DNA of 61,213 bases from an uncultured Lachnospiraceae bacterium (lineage in GTDB: Bacteria > Bacillota > Clostridia > Lachnospirales > Lachnospiraceae): NCBI GenBank assembly GCA_947172705.1, contig CAMWCA010000014.1:1-61213 (forward strand). The letters run 5' to 3'. Shown here in pieces: positions 52,602 to 61,213 of this stretch; the first letter of the stretch is position 1; each line of letters begins with the position of its first letter. The notes under the pieces were generated by a model, which was not told the origin of the DNA, searched no databases, and saw only the letters and a list, made by a program, of their open reading frames with translations. A program made the translations under genes and the position numbers.

Positions 52602-53826
52602 TTTTATTCTCAACAGCCTCCTGCTTTCTTTTCTTTGCCTCGATCCGCTTCTTTTCTTCCTCCCGGTAGATCTCCACCGCTTTCATGTCTTCTTCACTTA
52701 AATGCCTGAAATTGCTGATGCTGGCATACAAGATCTTAAGGCTGTCCAGCATGGTGTCAAAAACCCCTTCCTCATACATATTCAACAGGATAATGCCGAT
52801 GGGCACCGCAATGATCATCCCTACAACGCCCCCGGCTTTAAATCCCACAAACAGCAAAAATAAGGTGGGAATTGGCGACAGCCCTACAGATTCCCCTACA
52901 ATTTTGGGTTGTATCAGCTGTCTTGCAAGCTGTCCTACCCCCCATATGATCAGCAGTCCGATCACCATTTTATAGTCGCTGCTTAAAAATTTAACCACTG
53001 CCCATGGGATGAGAACCGTTCCCGTCCCAAAAAAAGGAAGCAGGTCAAGAAATGCAACCCCTATAGCGATCAAAAAGGCATATCTCACCCTTAAAACCGT
53101 AAAGCCGATCGCCAGGAGCAGATACATCCACAACTCAATTTTCAACTGTGCTTTAAAATAGCCTCCTACCGCGTGCTTAAAACCTCTTTTTACCAGCCTC
53201 CAGCGCTCCACAATGGCATTGGGCACTGCCTTGGACAGGAGATTGGACAGGTAATCCTTCTCCGCCACAAAGAAATATGCTGACAAAAGACACATGATCA
53301 CGCCTATGATAATGGAGGGAAGATTCTTGGCAAACCGCCCCAGTGCCTCTATGGTAGGCGTGCTTAAGCCGCCAAAAAATTCTCCCAGATACTCGCCTAT
53401 GTTCGCCATAACATCCTTAAAGGTGGTCTGCACCTGTTCCGGAAGATATTTGCTTGCGGATTCCAATTTTGCTCCTATCTCTGCAAAGTCCTTCTGGGTA
53501 CTTTCCCACATTTCCGGCAGCGCTTCTATAAAATCTCCCAGTTCCTTCGTCACCCTTGCCCCCACAAGATAACCGGCAAGGATCACCAGCGCGATCACGG
53601 AGATGATCACAAACGCCGTGCCTGCTTTTCGCTTCACCTTCAGGGTCTTTTCAAAAAAACGAACCAGAGGACCGGCAATCAGTGCAATAATCCACCCGAT
53701 CACAAAAGGCATAAAGTAGAAAATGATTCTGGGAACTACAAAAATGAAAACCAGCAGAAGCGCAAGCATAATTCCCAGATTTACCAAAACCTTCAAATAT
53801 GTTGTTTTATTTCCCATGCCATTCAT
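52582..53826 (-). CDS. AI-2E family transporter (YtvI-like)
   Basis: 414-residue membrane protein with about eight helices: VLVNLGIMLALLLVFIFVVP, FVIGWIIALIAGPLVRFFEKTL, the conserved LPFFGTGTVLIPWAV and QLARQLIQPKIVGESVGLSPIPTLFLLFVG. The family includes permeases and Na/H antiporters; autoinducer-2 export is not implied. A charged C-terminal tail (EEEKKRIEAKKRKQEAV) extends into the next gene. Confidence 0.88.
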   Translation of the reverse strand: MNGMGNKTTYLKVLVNLGIMLALLLVFIFVVPRIIFYFMPFVIGWIIALIAGPLVRFFEKTLKVKRKAGTAFVIISVIALVILAGYLVGARVTKELGDFIEALPEMWESTQKDFAEIGAKLESASKYLPEQVQTTFKDVMANIGEYLGEFFGGLSTPTIEALGRFAKNLPSIIIGVIMCLLSAYFFVAEKDYLSNLLSKAVPNAIVERWRLVKRGFKHAVGGYFKAQLKIELWMYLLLAIGFTVLRVRYAFLIAIGVAFLDLLPFFGTGTVLIPWAVVKFLSSDYKMVIGLLIIWGVGQLARQLIQPKIVGESVGLSPIPTLFLLFVGFKAGGVVGMIIAVPIGIILLNMYEEGVFDTMLDSLKILYASISNFRHLSEEDMKAVEIYREEEKKRIEAKKRKQEAVENKNESHSL

Positions 53827-53840
53827 ATATGCTCTTTCTC

Positions 53841-54449
53841 CTATGCCAGATCAGCGGGCTCCGGTTCCTCCAGATAATAATCCAACAACTGATAAATTTC
53901 CTCTCTTCCCTGCTTCGTCTGTGCAGAATAAGGTATAACGGTTGTATTTTTTACCACCTGAAGACCCTCTCTGATCATCTTAACGTGCTTTTGTACCTGA
54001 CTCCTGTTGATCTTATCCAGCTTGGTTGCTATGATGATCGGTGCAAATCCCTGGTCTAAAATCCAATTGTACATCATTTTATCGTTTCCGGAAGGCTCAT
54101 GGCGGATATCCACCAGCAGGAACACTGCCTTTAACTGTTTTGAAGTGTGCAGATAGTTTTCAACCATCTTCCCCCACTTTTCCTTTTCCTCCTTATTCAC
54201 CTTCGCATATCCATAGCCCGGCAGATCTACAAAATACAATTGGTCGTTGATGTTGTAATAATTAATCGTCTGGGTTTTTCCCGGCTGGGCGCTGGTTCTG
54301 GCAAGCGCCTTACGGTTCATAAGACCGTTGATCAGGGAAGACTTTCCTACGTTGCTTTTCCCCGCAAAGGCAAATTCCATATGGGCATTTTCAGGCAGCC
54401 TGCTGGTAATGCCGCACACTGTCTCAAGATTCACATTCTTTATTACCAT
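53841..54449 (-). CDS. engB: Ribosome-biogenesis GTPase EngB (YsxC)
   Basis: 202-residue small GTPase: G1 GKSNVGKSSLINGLM, G2 with SAQPGKTQTINYY, G3 VDLPGYGYAKV, G4 IATKLDKINRSQ and G5 YSAQTKQG. It aids 50S subunit assembly. It follows lon by 14 bp, the same order as in Bacillus and many Clostridia. Confidence 0.96.
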   Translation of the reverse strand: MVIKNVNLETVCGITSRLPENAHMEFAFAGKSNVGKSSLINGLMNRKALARTSAQPGKTQTINYYNINDQLYFVDLPGYGYAKVNKEEKEKWGKMVENYLHTSKQLKAVFLLVDIRHEPSGNDKMMYNWILDQGFAPIIIATKLDKINRSQVQKHVKMIREGLQVVKNTTVIPYSAQTKQGREEIYQLLDYYLEEPEPADLA

Positions 54450-54463
54450 TTTCCCTCACATTC

Positions 54464-56824
54464 TCATGGCTGTAACAGCGCATGCTTTAAAACTTCTTTC
54501 ATATCTGCGACATATGTAATGGTAAGCCCCTCTTTGATCTCCTGGGAGATCTCCTCTACATCCTTCTTGTTTTTCCCAGGTACCAATACCTCCTTAATAC
54601 CCACCATTTTTGCCGCCAGTATCTTTTCCTTCAGCCCCCCTACAGGCAGCACTCTGCCCCGCAGGGTGATCTCCCCCGTCATGGCAAGATCACTTCGCAC
54701 TTTCCGGTCTGTAAGGGCGGAAAAAAGCGCTGTCGCCATGGTTATTCCTGCGGAAGGACCATCCTTTGGAACCGCCCCCTCAGGAATGTGCAGATGGAAA
54801 TCATTTTCCTTAAAAGTTTCCGGCAGAATATGATTTTTCTCTCCAATGGACCGCACATAGCTCATACCAATGATCGCCGATTCCTTCATCACATCGCCCA
54901 TCTGCCCTGTGAGCTCAATATCTCCTTTTCCGGGCATTATATTCACTTCGATCTGGAGGGTATCCCCGCCTACGCTTGTCCAGGCAAGTCCACGCACGAT
55001 CCCCACCTGAGGTTCTCTGTCTGCTTTATCCAGGCTGTATTTCCGTTTTCCCAGATATTGCTCCAGATTGGAAGCGCCCACCTTGATCTTTTCCTGTTCG
55101 CCGCCTGCTTCACGCGTCTCCAGAATCTCCTTTGCCGCCTTCCTGCAGACATCTCCGATCTTACGTTCCAGTTCTCTCACCCCGGCTTCTTTGGTGTAAT
55201 AAGTAATTATACTTTTAAGGGCGCTGTCCTGGATGGTAAGCATCTTCCTTGTGATACCGTTTTTCTTCATCTGTTTTCCCAGCAGATGTTCTTTTCCGAT
55301 GTGAAACTTTTCATTCTCCGTATAACTGTTTACCTCAATCACTTCCATCCGGTCCAGAAGAGGCCTTGGAATGGTCTGTGTGGTATTTGCAGTGGCAATA
55401 AAAAGAACCTCTGACAGATCAAGCGGAACCTCCACATAGTGATCCCGGAAGCGCACATTCTGTTCCCCGTCAAGCACCTCCAGAAGCGCTGAAAAGGTAT
55501 CTCCCTTGTAGTCATTGCTCACTTTATCAATTTCATCCAGCAGCATCAGCGGATTTTTTACCCCTGCCTGCTTTAAGCCTGCCGCAATACGCCCAGGCAT
55601 GGCGCCTACATAAGTTTTTCGATGCCCTCTGATCTCCGCTTCATCCCTGACGCCGCCCAGGCAGATCCTTACATACTGCTTGTCAAGGGCACGGGCGACA
55701 CTTTTGGCAATAGAGGTCTTTCCTGTTCCGGGAGGCCCCACCAGACAGATAATAGGGCTTTCCCCTTTGCTTGTGAGACACCGTACCGCCAGAAATTCCA
55801 AAATACGTTCCTTCACCTGTTCCAGCCCATAATGATCCTTTTCCAGCACATCCTTGGCACGTTTCATACTTTCATTGTCCTCGGAAGCCCGATCCCAGGG
55901 AAGCTCCAGAAGAGTCTCAATGTAGATCCGCTCTATAGCGCTTTCGGAACTGCCTGGCGCCAAATTCTTAAAGCGGGCAATCTCCTTCATAATTCTTGAT
56001 CTTACTTCTTCCGATGCCTCCAGCCTCTCAACAGCATCGTAAAACTGTTCTATATCGGAAAAACCGCTTTTTTCCCCCAGTTCCTCCTTAATATAACGCA
56101 GCTGCTCTCTCAGCAGGTACTCCTTCTGATGCTTATCTACCCGCTCTTTTATACTGCGGTTCAGTTCATCCTTTGCCTTGGCAATCTCAATTTCATTGAG
56201 CAGATGCTCACACAGGATCTCATAGCGCTCCTGAAGCTCCACTGCCTCCAGGATCTGCTGCTTTTTCATAAAACTCATAGGCAGATTGGTGGTGATCTGG
56301 TCGATCAGACGTCCAGGCACAAGAATCTGGGCATATCGGTTTAAAGCGTTCTTGTCAAGCTTTGGATAGTAGGATGCAAAAGTGGTATAATATTCCCTGA
56401 CCTGCCTGAGCATTGCCTCCTGTTCCACCTTCTTTTTCCCAGGCTCCTCTCCTTCTTCACATACCTTTTCCAGCTTTGCCTCTAAAAATTTTGTATTTTC
56501 CCCATTTAATTCACATAAAATCCCCCGGTCCATTCCCTCCACAAGCACTCTTATGCTTTGGTTGGGAAGCCTGGTAACCTGTTTGATCACCGAGATAGTT
56601 CCTATTTTATAAAGCTGTCCAGCTTCCGGCGTTTCCACCCCTGATACTCTCTGTGCCACCAGGAAAACTCTTCCATCTTTCGCCATTGCATATTCCAATG
56701 CCTGTGTTGATTTTTCCCTGCTTACATCAAAGTGTATCACTGCCGTGGGTAAAATTGTCATCCCCCGTAAAGGGATCACCGGCAGCGTAAGAAGCTCCCC
56801 GGTTCCTGTCTTTTTCCTATTCAT
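54464..56824 (-). CDS. lon: ATP-dependent protease Lon
   Basis: 786 residues. Order: the N-terminal substrate domain (LPVIPLRGMTILPTAVIHFD), AAA module with ICLVGPPGTGKTSIAKSVARAL and MLLDEIDKVSNDYKGD, and a C-terminal Ser-Lys protease domain with GAVPKDGPSAGITMATALFSAL and the Lys in PVGGLKEKILAAKMVG. It degrades misfolded and regulatory proteins. The ATG at 56824 has AGGGG upstream; the longer frame adds 12 residues unlike Lon. It lies between clpX and engB. Confidence 0.97.
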   Translation of the reverse strand: MNRKKTGTGELLTLPVIPLRGMTILPTAVIHFDVSREKSTQALEYAMAKDGRVFLVAQRVSGVETPEAGQLYKIGTISVIKQVTRLPNQSIRVLVEGMDRGILCELNGENTKFLEAKLEKVCEEGEEPGKKKVEQEAMLRQVREYYTTFASYYPKLDKNALNRYAQILVPGRLIDQITTNLPMSFMKKQQILEAVELQERYEILCEHLLNEIEIAKAKDELNRSIKERVDKHQKEYLLREQLRYIKEELGEKSGFSDIEQFYDAVERLEASEEVRSRIMKEIARFKNLAPGSSESAIERIYIETLLELPWDRASEDNESMKRAKDVLEKDHYGLEQVKERILEFLAVRCLTSKGESPIICLVGPPGTGKTSIAKSVARALDKQYVRICLGGVRDEAEIRGHRKTYVGAMPGRIAAGLKQAGVKNPLMLLDEIDKVSNDYKGDTFSALLEVLDGEQNVRFRDHYVEVPLDLSEVLFIATANTTQTIPRPLLDRMEVIEVNSYTENEKFHIGKEHLLGKQMKKNGITRKMLTIQDSALKSIITYYTKEAGVRELERKIGDVCRKAAKEILETREAGGEQEKIKVGASNLEQYLGKRKYSLDKADREPQVGIVRGLAWTSVGGDTLQIEVNIMPGKGDIELTGQMGDVMKESAIIGMSYVRSIGEKNHILPETFKENDFHLHIPEGAVPKDGPSAGITMATALFSALTDRKVRSDLAMTGEITLRGRVLPVGGLKEKILAAKMVGIKEVLVPGKNKKDVEEISQEIKEGLTITYVADMKEVLKHALLQP

Positions 56825-56873
56825 TGTTTTTCCCCTGAATTTATCACAAAATGCCGCCAAATGGCGGCATTTG

Positions 56874-58127
56874 TTATCTGGCTTTGCGCATTATTTCATG
56901 ATGTATCAATAACGGTTCACTGGTACCTTCTACCGCCCCTTTTGTAATGACGCACTCTTCAATTGTCTCGTCCGAAGGAAGTTCAAACATGACGTCCATT
57001 AAAACCTTTTCCATAATGGAACGTAAGCCTCTTGCCCCTGTCTTCCGCTCAAATGCCTGCTTTGCAATGGTTTCAACCGCTTCCCGCTCAAAAGTAAGCT
57101 TCACATTATCAAAACCAAACAGCTTTTGGTACTGCTTGATCAGCGCGCTCTTGGGCTCCGTCAGAATTTTATAGAGAGCTTCTTCATCCAGTCCCTGTAA
57201 GGACACACTGATCGGCACACGCCCCACAAACTCAGGAATCAAGCCATATTTCACCAGATCCTGAGGCGTCACTTCACCAAGCAGCGCTCCCACATCCCGG
57301 TTGCTTTTACTTACGATCTCCACATCAAAACCGATGGAATTTCGATTCAGCCTGCTTTCCACAATTTTTTCCAGCCCGTCAAAAGCGCCTCCACAGATAA
57401 ACAGTATATTAGAGGTGTCAATTTGTATCAGTTCCTGATGAGGATGTTTTCTTCCTCCCTGAGGCGGCACGCTTGCCACGGTTCCTTCAATGATTTTAAG
57501 CAGCGCCTGCTGTACTCCTTCACCGGACACATCTCTGGTGATGGAAACATTCTCACTTTTCTTGGTGATCTTATCGATCTCGTCAATATAGATAATACCC
57601 AGCTGCGCTCTCTCCACATCATAGTCAGCCGCCTGTATCAGCTTGAGCAGAATGTTTTCCACATCCTCTCCCACATATCCGGCTTCCGTCAATGTAGTGG
57701 CATCCGCTATGGCAAAGGGCACATTAATGATCTTTGCCAGCGTCTGTGCCAGATAGGTCTTACCGGAGCCGGTAGGTCCTACCATGATAATATTGCTCTT
57801 TTGAAGCTCCACATCATCCATGTCCTTGGGCGCCATAACCCGTTTATAATGGTTATGCACAGCTACCGCCAAAACCTTCTTTGCCGTCTCCTGACCGATC
57901 ACGTAATCATCCAGAAAATCTTTAATTTCCACCGGTTTCAGCAGATTAATGTCCAGCCCTGTTTCTTCTATCTCTTCTTCATATTCCTCTTCTACAATAT
58001 CCGCGCATATTTCAACACACTCATCGCAGATATATACCCCTGCAGGACCTGCAATCAGCTTTTTCACCTGATCCTGGGTCTTATTACAGAAAGAACACCT
58101 GATATTATCAGAATTTTTTCCTGCCAT
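56874..58127 (-). CDS. clpX: Clp protease ATPase subunit ClpX
   Basis: 417 residues. The N-terminal zinc domain is [14 protein letters not shown]...YICDECVE, Walker A is [19 protein letters not shown], the pore loop region is GYVGEDVEN, Walker B is [12 protein letters not shown], and the IGF loop that docks on ClpP is NSIGFDVE. It unfolds substrates for ClpP. The ATG at 58127 has GGAGG five nt upstream; the longer frame begins at a TTG. Confidence 0.97.
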   Translation of the reverse strand: MAGKNSDNIRCSFCNKTQDQVKKLIAGPAGVYICDECVEICADIVEEEYEEEIEETGLDINLLKPVEIKDFLDDYVIGQETAKKVLAVAVHNHYKRVMAPKDMDDVELQKSNIIMVGPTGSGKTYLAQTLAKIINVPFAIADATTLTEAGYVGEDVENILLKLIQAADYDVERAQLGIIYIDEIDKITKKSENVSITRDVSGEGVQQALLKIIEGTVASVPPQGGRKHPHQELIQIDTSNILFICGGAFDGLEKIVESRLNRNSIGFDVEIVSKSNRDVGALLGEVTPQDLVKYGLIPEFVGRVPISVSLQGLDEEALYKILTEPKSALIKQYQKLFGFDNVKLTFEREAVETIAKQAFERKTGARGLRSIMEKVLMDVMFELPSDETIEECVITKGAVEGTSEPLLIHHEIMRKAR

Positions 58128-58215
58128 TTTTTCCTCCATGTCAGAGCAATTTATTGCCATGACACGCATCGAAAATTTCAGATTCTCGACTGTGGCCAAG
58201 GCAACCTCTTATTAA

Positions 58216-58806
58216 TTAATTATCAGAACGCTTGTAGAGAACCCTGTCGATCAAACCATATTCCACCGCTTCTTCGGCGCTCATCCAGTTATCCCTCTCC
58301 GTATCCGCCGCAATCACATCATAATCCTTTCCGGTGTTTTCCGCCAGGATCTTATTCAGCTTTTCCTTAGTTTGCAAAATATGCTTTGCCGCAATCTCAA
58401 TTTCCGTAGCCTGCCCCTGGGCGCCGCCCAAAGGCTGATGGATCATGATCTCTGCATTGGGAAGCGCAAGGCGTTTTCCCTTTGCCCCGCCGGCAAGCAA
58501 AAATGCCCCCATACTTGCCGCCATTCCCATACAATTGGTTGCCACATCACATTTGATATACTGCATGGTATCATAGATCGCCATGCCCGCCGTAACGCTT
58601 CCCCCAGGGCTGTTAATATAAAACTGGATATCCTTTTCGGGGTCCTCCGACTCCAAAAACAACATCTGCGCCACGATCAGGCTTGCCGTTACTTCGTTGA
58701 CTTCCTCCCCCAAAAAAATAATTCTTTCTTTTAAAAGTCTTGAATAGATATCGTAGGAACGCTCTCCCCTACTTGTCTGCTCAATGACATAAGGTACTAA
58801 GCTCAT
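58216..58806 (-). CDS. clpP: Housekeeping ClpP protease subunit
   Basis: 196 residues with catalytic Ser98 (GMAASMG), His123 ([11 protein letters not shown]) and Asp172 (TERDNW). It has the standard N-terminal axial loop ([20 protein letters not shown]) and the hydrophobic-pocket residues needed for ClpX docking. It lies between tig and clpX, the conserved location. A coupled paralogue with a handle insertion is at 1058-1648. Confidence 0.97.
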   Translation of the reverse strand: MSLVPYVIEQTSRGERSYDIYSRLLKERIIFLGEEVNEVTASLIVAQMLFLESEDPEKDIQFYINSPGGSVTAGMAIYDTMQYIKCDVATNCMGMAASMGAFLLAGGAKGKRLALPNAEIMIHQPLGGAQGQATEIEIAAKHILQTKEKLNKILAENTGKDYDVIAADTERDNWMSAEEAVEYGLIDRVLYKRSDN

Positions 58807-58837
58807 TCTATATCCTCCTTACTGACTTTGCCATGCT

Positions 58838-60124
58838 TTATTTTTCTTTTGCCTTTTCCACTGCAAACTCTGCTGCCTTTCGCACTGCAAGATCTGCTTT
58901 GATCTGTGAGACGCTCTTTTCAGGAAGCATTTCCTTTACCTTTTCCACTTCCATCTGATATGCCTCTGCCATTGCCTTTAATTCTTCTTCAAAATCCTCC
59001 TCCGTGGCTTCGATCTTTTCAGCTTCTACGATAGCTTCCAGTACCAGTCTGGATTTGATTCTTTTTTCAGCCTGAGGCCGCACCTGCTCTACCATCTTAT
59101 CATAGGTAGTTCCGGTAAACTGGAAATACTGATCCAGGGACAGACCCTGCATCTGAATCCTCTGGGCAAACTCATCCACCATCTGTTTTTGCTGTGTGGC
59201 AAGCATTGCGTCGGGGATCTCCATCTCAGAATCCTTTACGATGGCTTCGATCACCGCCGCTTCCTTTGCGTCCTTCGCTTCTTTTGCCTTTCTTTCTGTC
59301 AGTGTAGCCTTCACATCTGCTTTATATTCTTCCAATGTATCGAATTCTGAAACCTCACTGGCAAACTCATCGTCAAGCTCGGGAAGCTCTTTTTCCTTGA
59401 TTTCTTTCACGGTACATTTGAACAGGGCTGCTTTTCCTTTTAGTTCATCCGCCTGATAGTCCTCGGGGAAGGTAACGTTTACTTCCACTTCCTTACCGAT
59501 TTCCGCGCCCACCAACTGCTCTTCAAAACCGGGAATGAAAGCGCCGGAACCAATGGTCAGGGGATAATTTTCTCCCTTACCGCCCTCAAAGGCAACGCCG
59601 TCCACAAAGCCTTCAAAATCCAGTACTGTCATATCACCGTCTTTGACTGCTCTGTCGGTCACTTCAATATTTCTGGCGTTGTTTTCTCTCTCTTTATCGA
59701 TCTCCGCTGTAATCTCTTCATCGGTTACTTCCGTATCGATCTTGTCGATCTTAACCCCTTTGTACTTTCCAAGCTTTACCGGAGGCTTAAGCGCCACTTC
59801 AGCTGTAAATATAAAGGGTTCGCCCTTTTTGATCTGTGTTACCTCAATTTCGGGAGAAGAAACAATGTCCTCGCCGCACTCATCCACTGCCTTCTCATAG
59901 GCCTCCGGAATCAATTCATTTGCTGCATCTTCATAGAAAACTTCAGGTCCATAGATTTTCTCCACCATCTGACGGGGTACTTTCCCTTTTCGGAATCCGG
60001 GAACGCTGATTCTGTTTTTGTTCTTCATAAAGGCTTTCTGTAACGCCTTTTCCAATTCCTCCGCCGGCACTTCGATGGTAAGCTTTGCCATGCTCTTTTC
60101 CAGTTTTTCTACCTGTACGCTCAT
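58838..60124 (-). CDS. tig: Trigger factor
   Basis: Ribosome-bound chaperone and peptidyl-prolyl isomerase of 428 residues. The ribosome-binding signature is VPGFRKGKVPRQMVEK in the N-terminal domain. A PPIase domain follows (GDMTVLDFEGFVDGVAFEGG, IPGFEEQLVGAEIGKEVEV), then a C-terminal helical arm domain (EMEIPDAMLATQQKQMVDEF). It is first of the tig-clpP-clpX-lon-engB series. AAGGAGG lies upstream of its ATG. Confidence 0.97.
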   Translation of the reverse strand: MSVQVEKLEKSMAKLTIEVPAEELEKALQKAFMKNKNRISVPGFRKGKVPRQMVEKIYGPEVFYEDAANELIPEAYEKAVDECGEDIVSSPEIEVTQIKKGEPFIFTAEVALKPPVKLGKYKGVKIDKIDTEVTDEEITAEIDKERENNARNIEVTDRAVKDGDMTVLDFEGFVDGVAFEGGKGENYPLTIGSGAFIPGFEEQLVGAEIGKEVEVNVTFPEDYQADELKGKAALFKCTVKEIKEKELPELDDEFASEVSEFDTLEEYKADVKATLTERKAKEAKDAKEAAVIEAIVKDSEMEIPDAMLATQQKQMVDEFAQRIQMQGLSLDQYFQFTGTTYDKMVEQVRPQAEKRIKSRLVLEAIVEAEKIEATEEDFEEELKAMAEAYQMEVEKVKEMLPEKSVSQIKADLAVRKAAEFAVEKAKEK

Positions 60125-60215
60125 TTTAGTACATCCTCCTTATAACCTTATGTCATTTTTATCTTATATTTACTGCTGCTTGGGCATTTTCACGCATACT
60201 AACAGTCATTTTACG

Positions 60216-60224
60216 ATTATAGCA
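60216..60224 (-). promoter_or_regulatory. Extended -10 promoter of tig
   Basis: On the minus strand, TGCTATAAT gives an extended -10 (TG-n-TATAAT) about 92 bp before the tig start. The -35 region is weak. Confidence 0.6.
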
Positions 60225-60329
60225 TACCTATAATAAAAATACCAGATTTTTTCTGTTTTTGTGCTTTTTCTGTTGTTATGCCATTACTTTTCACGCCTGC
60301 GTCAGAGTTTGACATTCTATTAAATGCAA

Positions 60330-60390
60330 AAAGGAAGAGAGATGAATAGCGTTGGTCTATACGCCGGTCACCTCTCTGTTTCCTGTAGCT
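60330..60390 (-). terminator. Hairpin after the Rpn-like gene
   Basis: On the minus strand, an imperfect stem (GGAAACAGAGAGGTGA with TCATCTCTCTTCC) is followed by TTTTTGC, just past the Rpn-like stop at 60411. A predicted 72-residue frame across it (60217-60435) looks spurious. Confidence 0.5.
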
Positions 60391-60410
60391 GAGCAGATCT
60401 GGTACATATA

Positions 60411-61154
60411 TTAATACTTTTGGAGATTCAGACATGCAAGTTTTTTCGCTTCCTCATAGCTGCCTACGGTAGTTCCCAAACCTTCACATGCCTTTTCCAA
60501 CGTAACCTGAAAATAATTCACAGCATTTTCAATATCCGCTACCAGACGTCTGGCTTCTCCATATTTGATCCCTTCTTGCGTTCCCTCTCGTTTTCCTTCT
60601 TTCCTGCCTTCTATTCTTCCTTCTTTTCTACCTTCTATCCTGCCCTCTTTTCTCCCCTGCCTTACATATTGGTCAAATAATTCGCACACTGTAATCTCAT
60701 CCTCCTCTCTGATCCCCTGTTCTTCCATCCATTTCTCAATATCCTCTGTTTCCAGTTCCCCTGAAAGTACCTTGATCATTTTGATCAGCGCCGCTTTATG
60801 TACGATCTTCTGACGGGAACGGTAGCCGTCTCCCAGGGCAAGATAGTCTGCAACAATGCGCATATCGCTCCGAAACAGCTTCCTCGTTTCTTCCGGTAAA
60901 TTCCTCATTCTGAATATGGGAACTTTTATCTCGTCTATGTACTTCCATATTTCTAATGGCAGCTTCCGCATCCAAAATAACTGTCTGATACTGACATGAT
61001 CCCTCCACTTAGCAGAACCCCAATAAAGCACCAATTCAATAACGGGAAATGTATCTTTTACCTTACCCTCATACTGCTCCCTGTAAGCGCCGCCCACATA
61101 GCCTGCCTTCCGCAACGCTATTTTGCTGTCAATCCTGCCATGCTCCTTTCTCAA
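60411..61154 (-). pseudogene. Rpn-type (recombination-promoting nuclease) gene, 5' end missing
   Basis: 247 residues matching the later part of Rpn/PD-(D/E)XK transposase-like proteins: GYVGGAYREQYEGKVKDTFPVIELVLYWG, SDMRIVADYLALGDGYRS, and the usual basic repeat tail (GRKEGRIEGRKEGKREG). The N-terminal nuclease motif expected about 100 residues further upstream is missing: the frame runs back to a TAA near 61170 with no ATG, and the other two frames are also closed within the last 60 bp of the window. It is probably a truncated, inactive copy. Confidence 0.65.
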
Positions 61155-61213
61155 AAGTCTTTTATTCTGATAACAAACCTTTACTGGAAATTAAGCATGA
61201 AATTTCGATTCAG

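Noticed and set aside
60217..60435. 72-residue minus-strand ORF before tig
   Set aside because: It spans a likely terminator hairpin and the tig promoter region and has no ribosome binding site or family.

Overview
The window reads as chromosomal DNA of a spore-forming, anaerobic Gram-positive of the Lachnospiraceae type (Clostridia). The reasons are the spoIIAA-spoIIAB-sigF operon, a SleC-type cortex-lytic pre-enzyme, a tig-clpP-clpX-lon-engB chaperone/protease block, a T-box in front of valS, a CIRCE operator in front of htpG, strong GGAGG ribosome binding sites and moderate GC. No rRNA, tRNA, CRISPR array, transposase or integrase was recognised.

Layout. 1-640 holds two copies of a long-hairpin repeat (family A). 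645-1648 is an AraC-type DNA-binding protein translationally coupled to a second ClpP. 1632-3309 (minus) is an overlapping operon: MNT nucleotidyltransferase, HEPN protein, small membrane protein and GNAT acetyltransferase. 3468-6056 holds a YARHG lipoprotein, a second type of hairpin (family B) and sleC. 6134-15466 (minus) is a housekeeping run: htpG, a PrsA-like foldase, an FAD oxidoreductase, sbcC, sbcD and a PHP phosphoesterase. 15641-21322 holds a HAD phosphatase, family A copy 3, an MBL lipoprotein, a flavin-binding protein and a large PT-repeat cell-wall hydrolase.

21617-30275 is an AT-rich accessory island. It holds gene fragments, a complete qatABCD anti-phage operon with an extra fifth gene, and a PAAR-like/ParB-fold polymorphic toxin with a candidate immunity gene and a decayed downstream cassette. 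30431-33398 holds a GNAT/TetR insert next to sigF, flanked by a decayed second copy of the sigF 3' end, then the spoIIA operon. 33514-41103 is core again: a zinc-ribbon TPR protein, a 48-residue ORF, folC, a DUF342 protein, and valS with its T-box.

41130-48058 is a second variable stretch: two DUF4143/DUF234-type ATPases, a truncated ketopantoate-reductase-like gene behind an intact promoter/operator, a VIT-VWA surface protein with exosortase K, and the second family B hairpin. 48109-60124 (minus) is an alpha-glucosidase, membrane proteins, truA, a D-lactate dehydrogenase-like gene, an AI-2E family transporter, engB, lon, clpX, clpP and tig. A decayed Rpn-type gene closes the window.

The most unusual signals are the two families of large intergenic hairpins. 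In each, paired positions change together between copies, which points to selected structure. Defence and conflict genes are also dense: MNT-HEPN, Qat, a polymorphic toxin, and two accessory ATPases.
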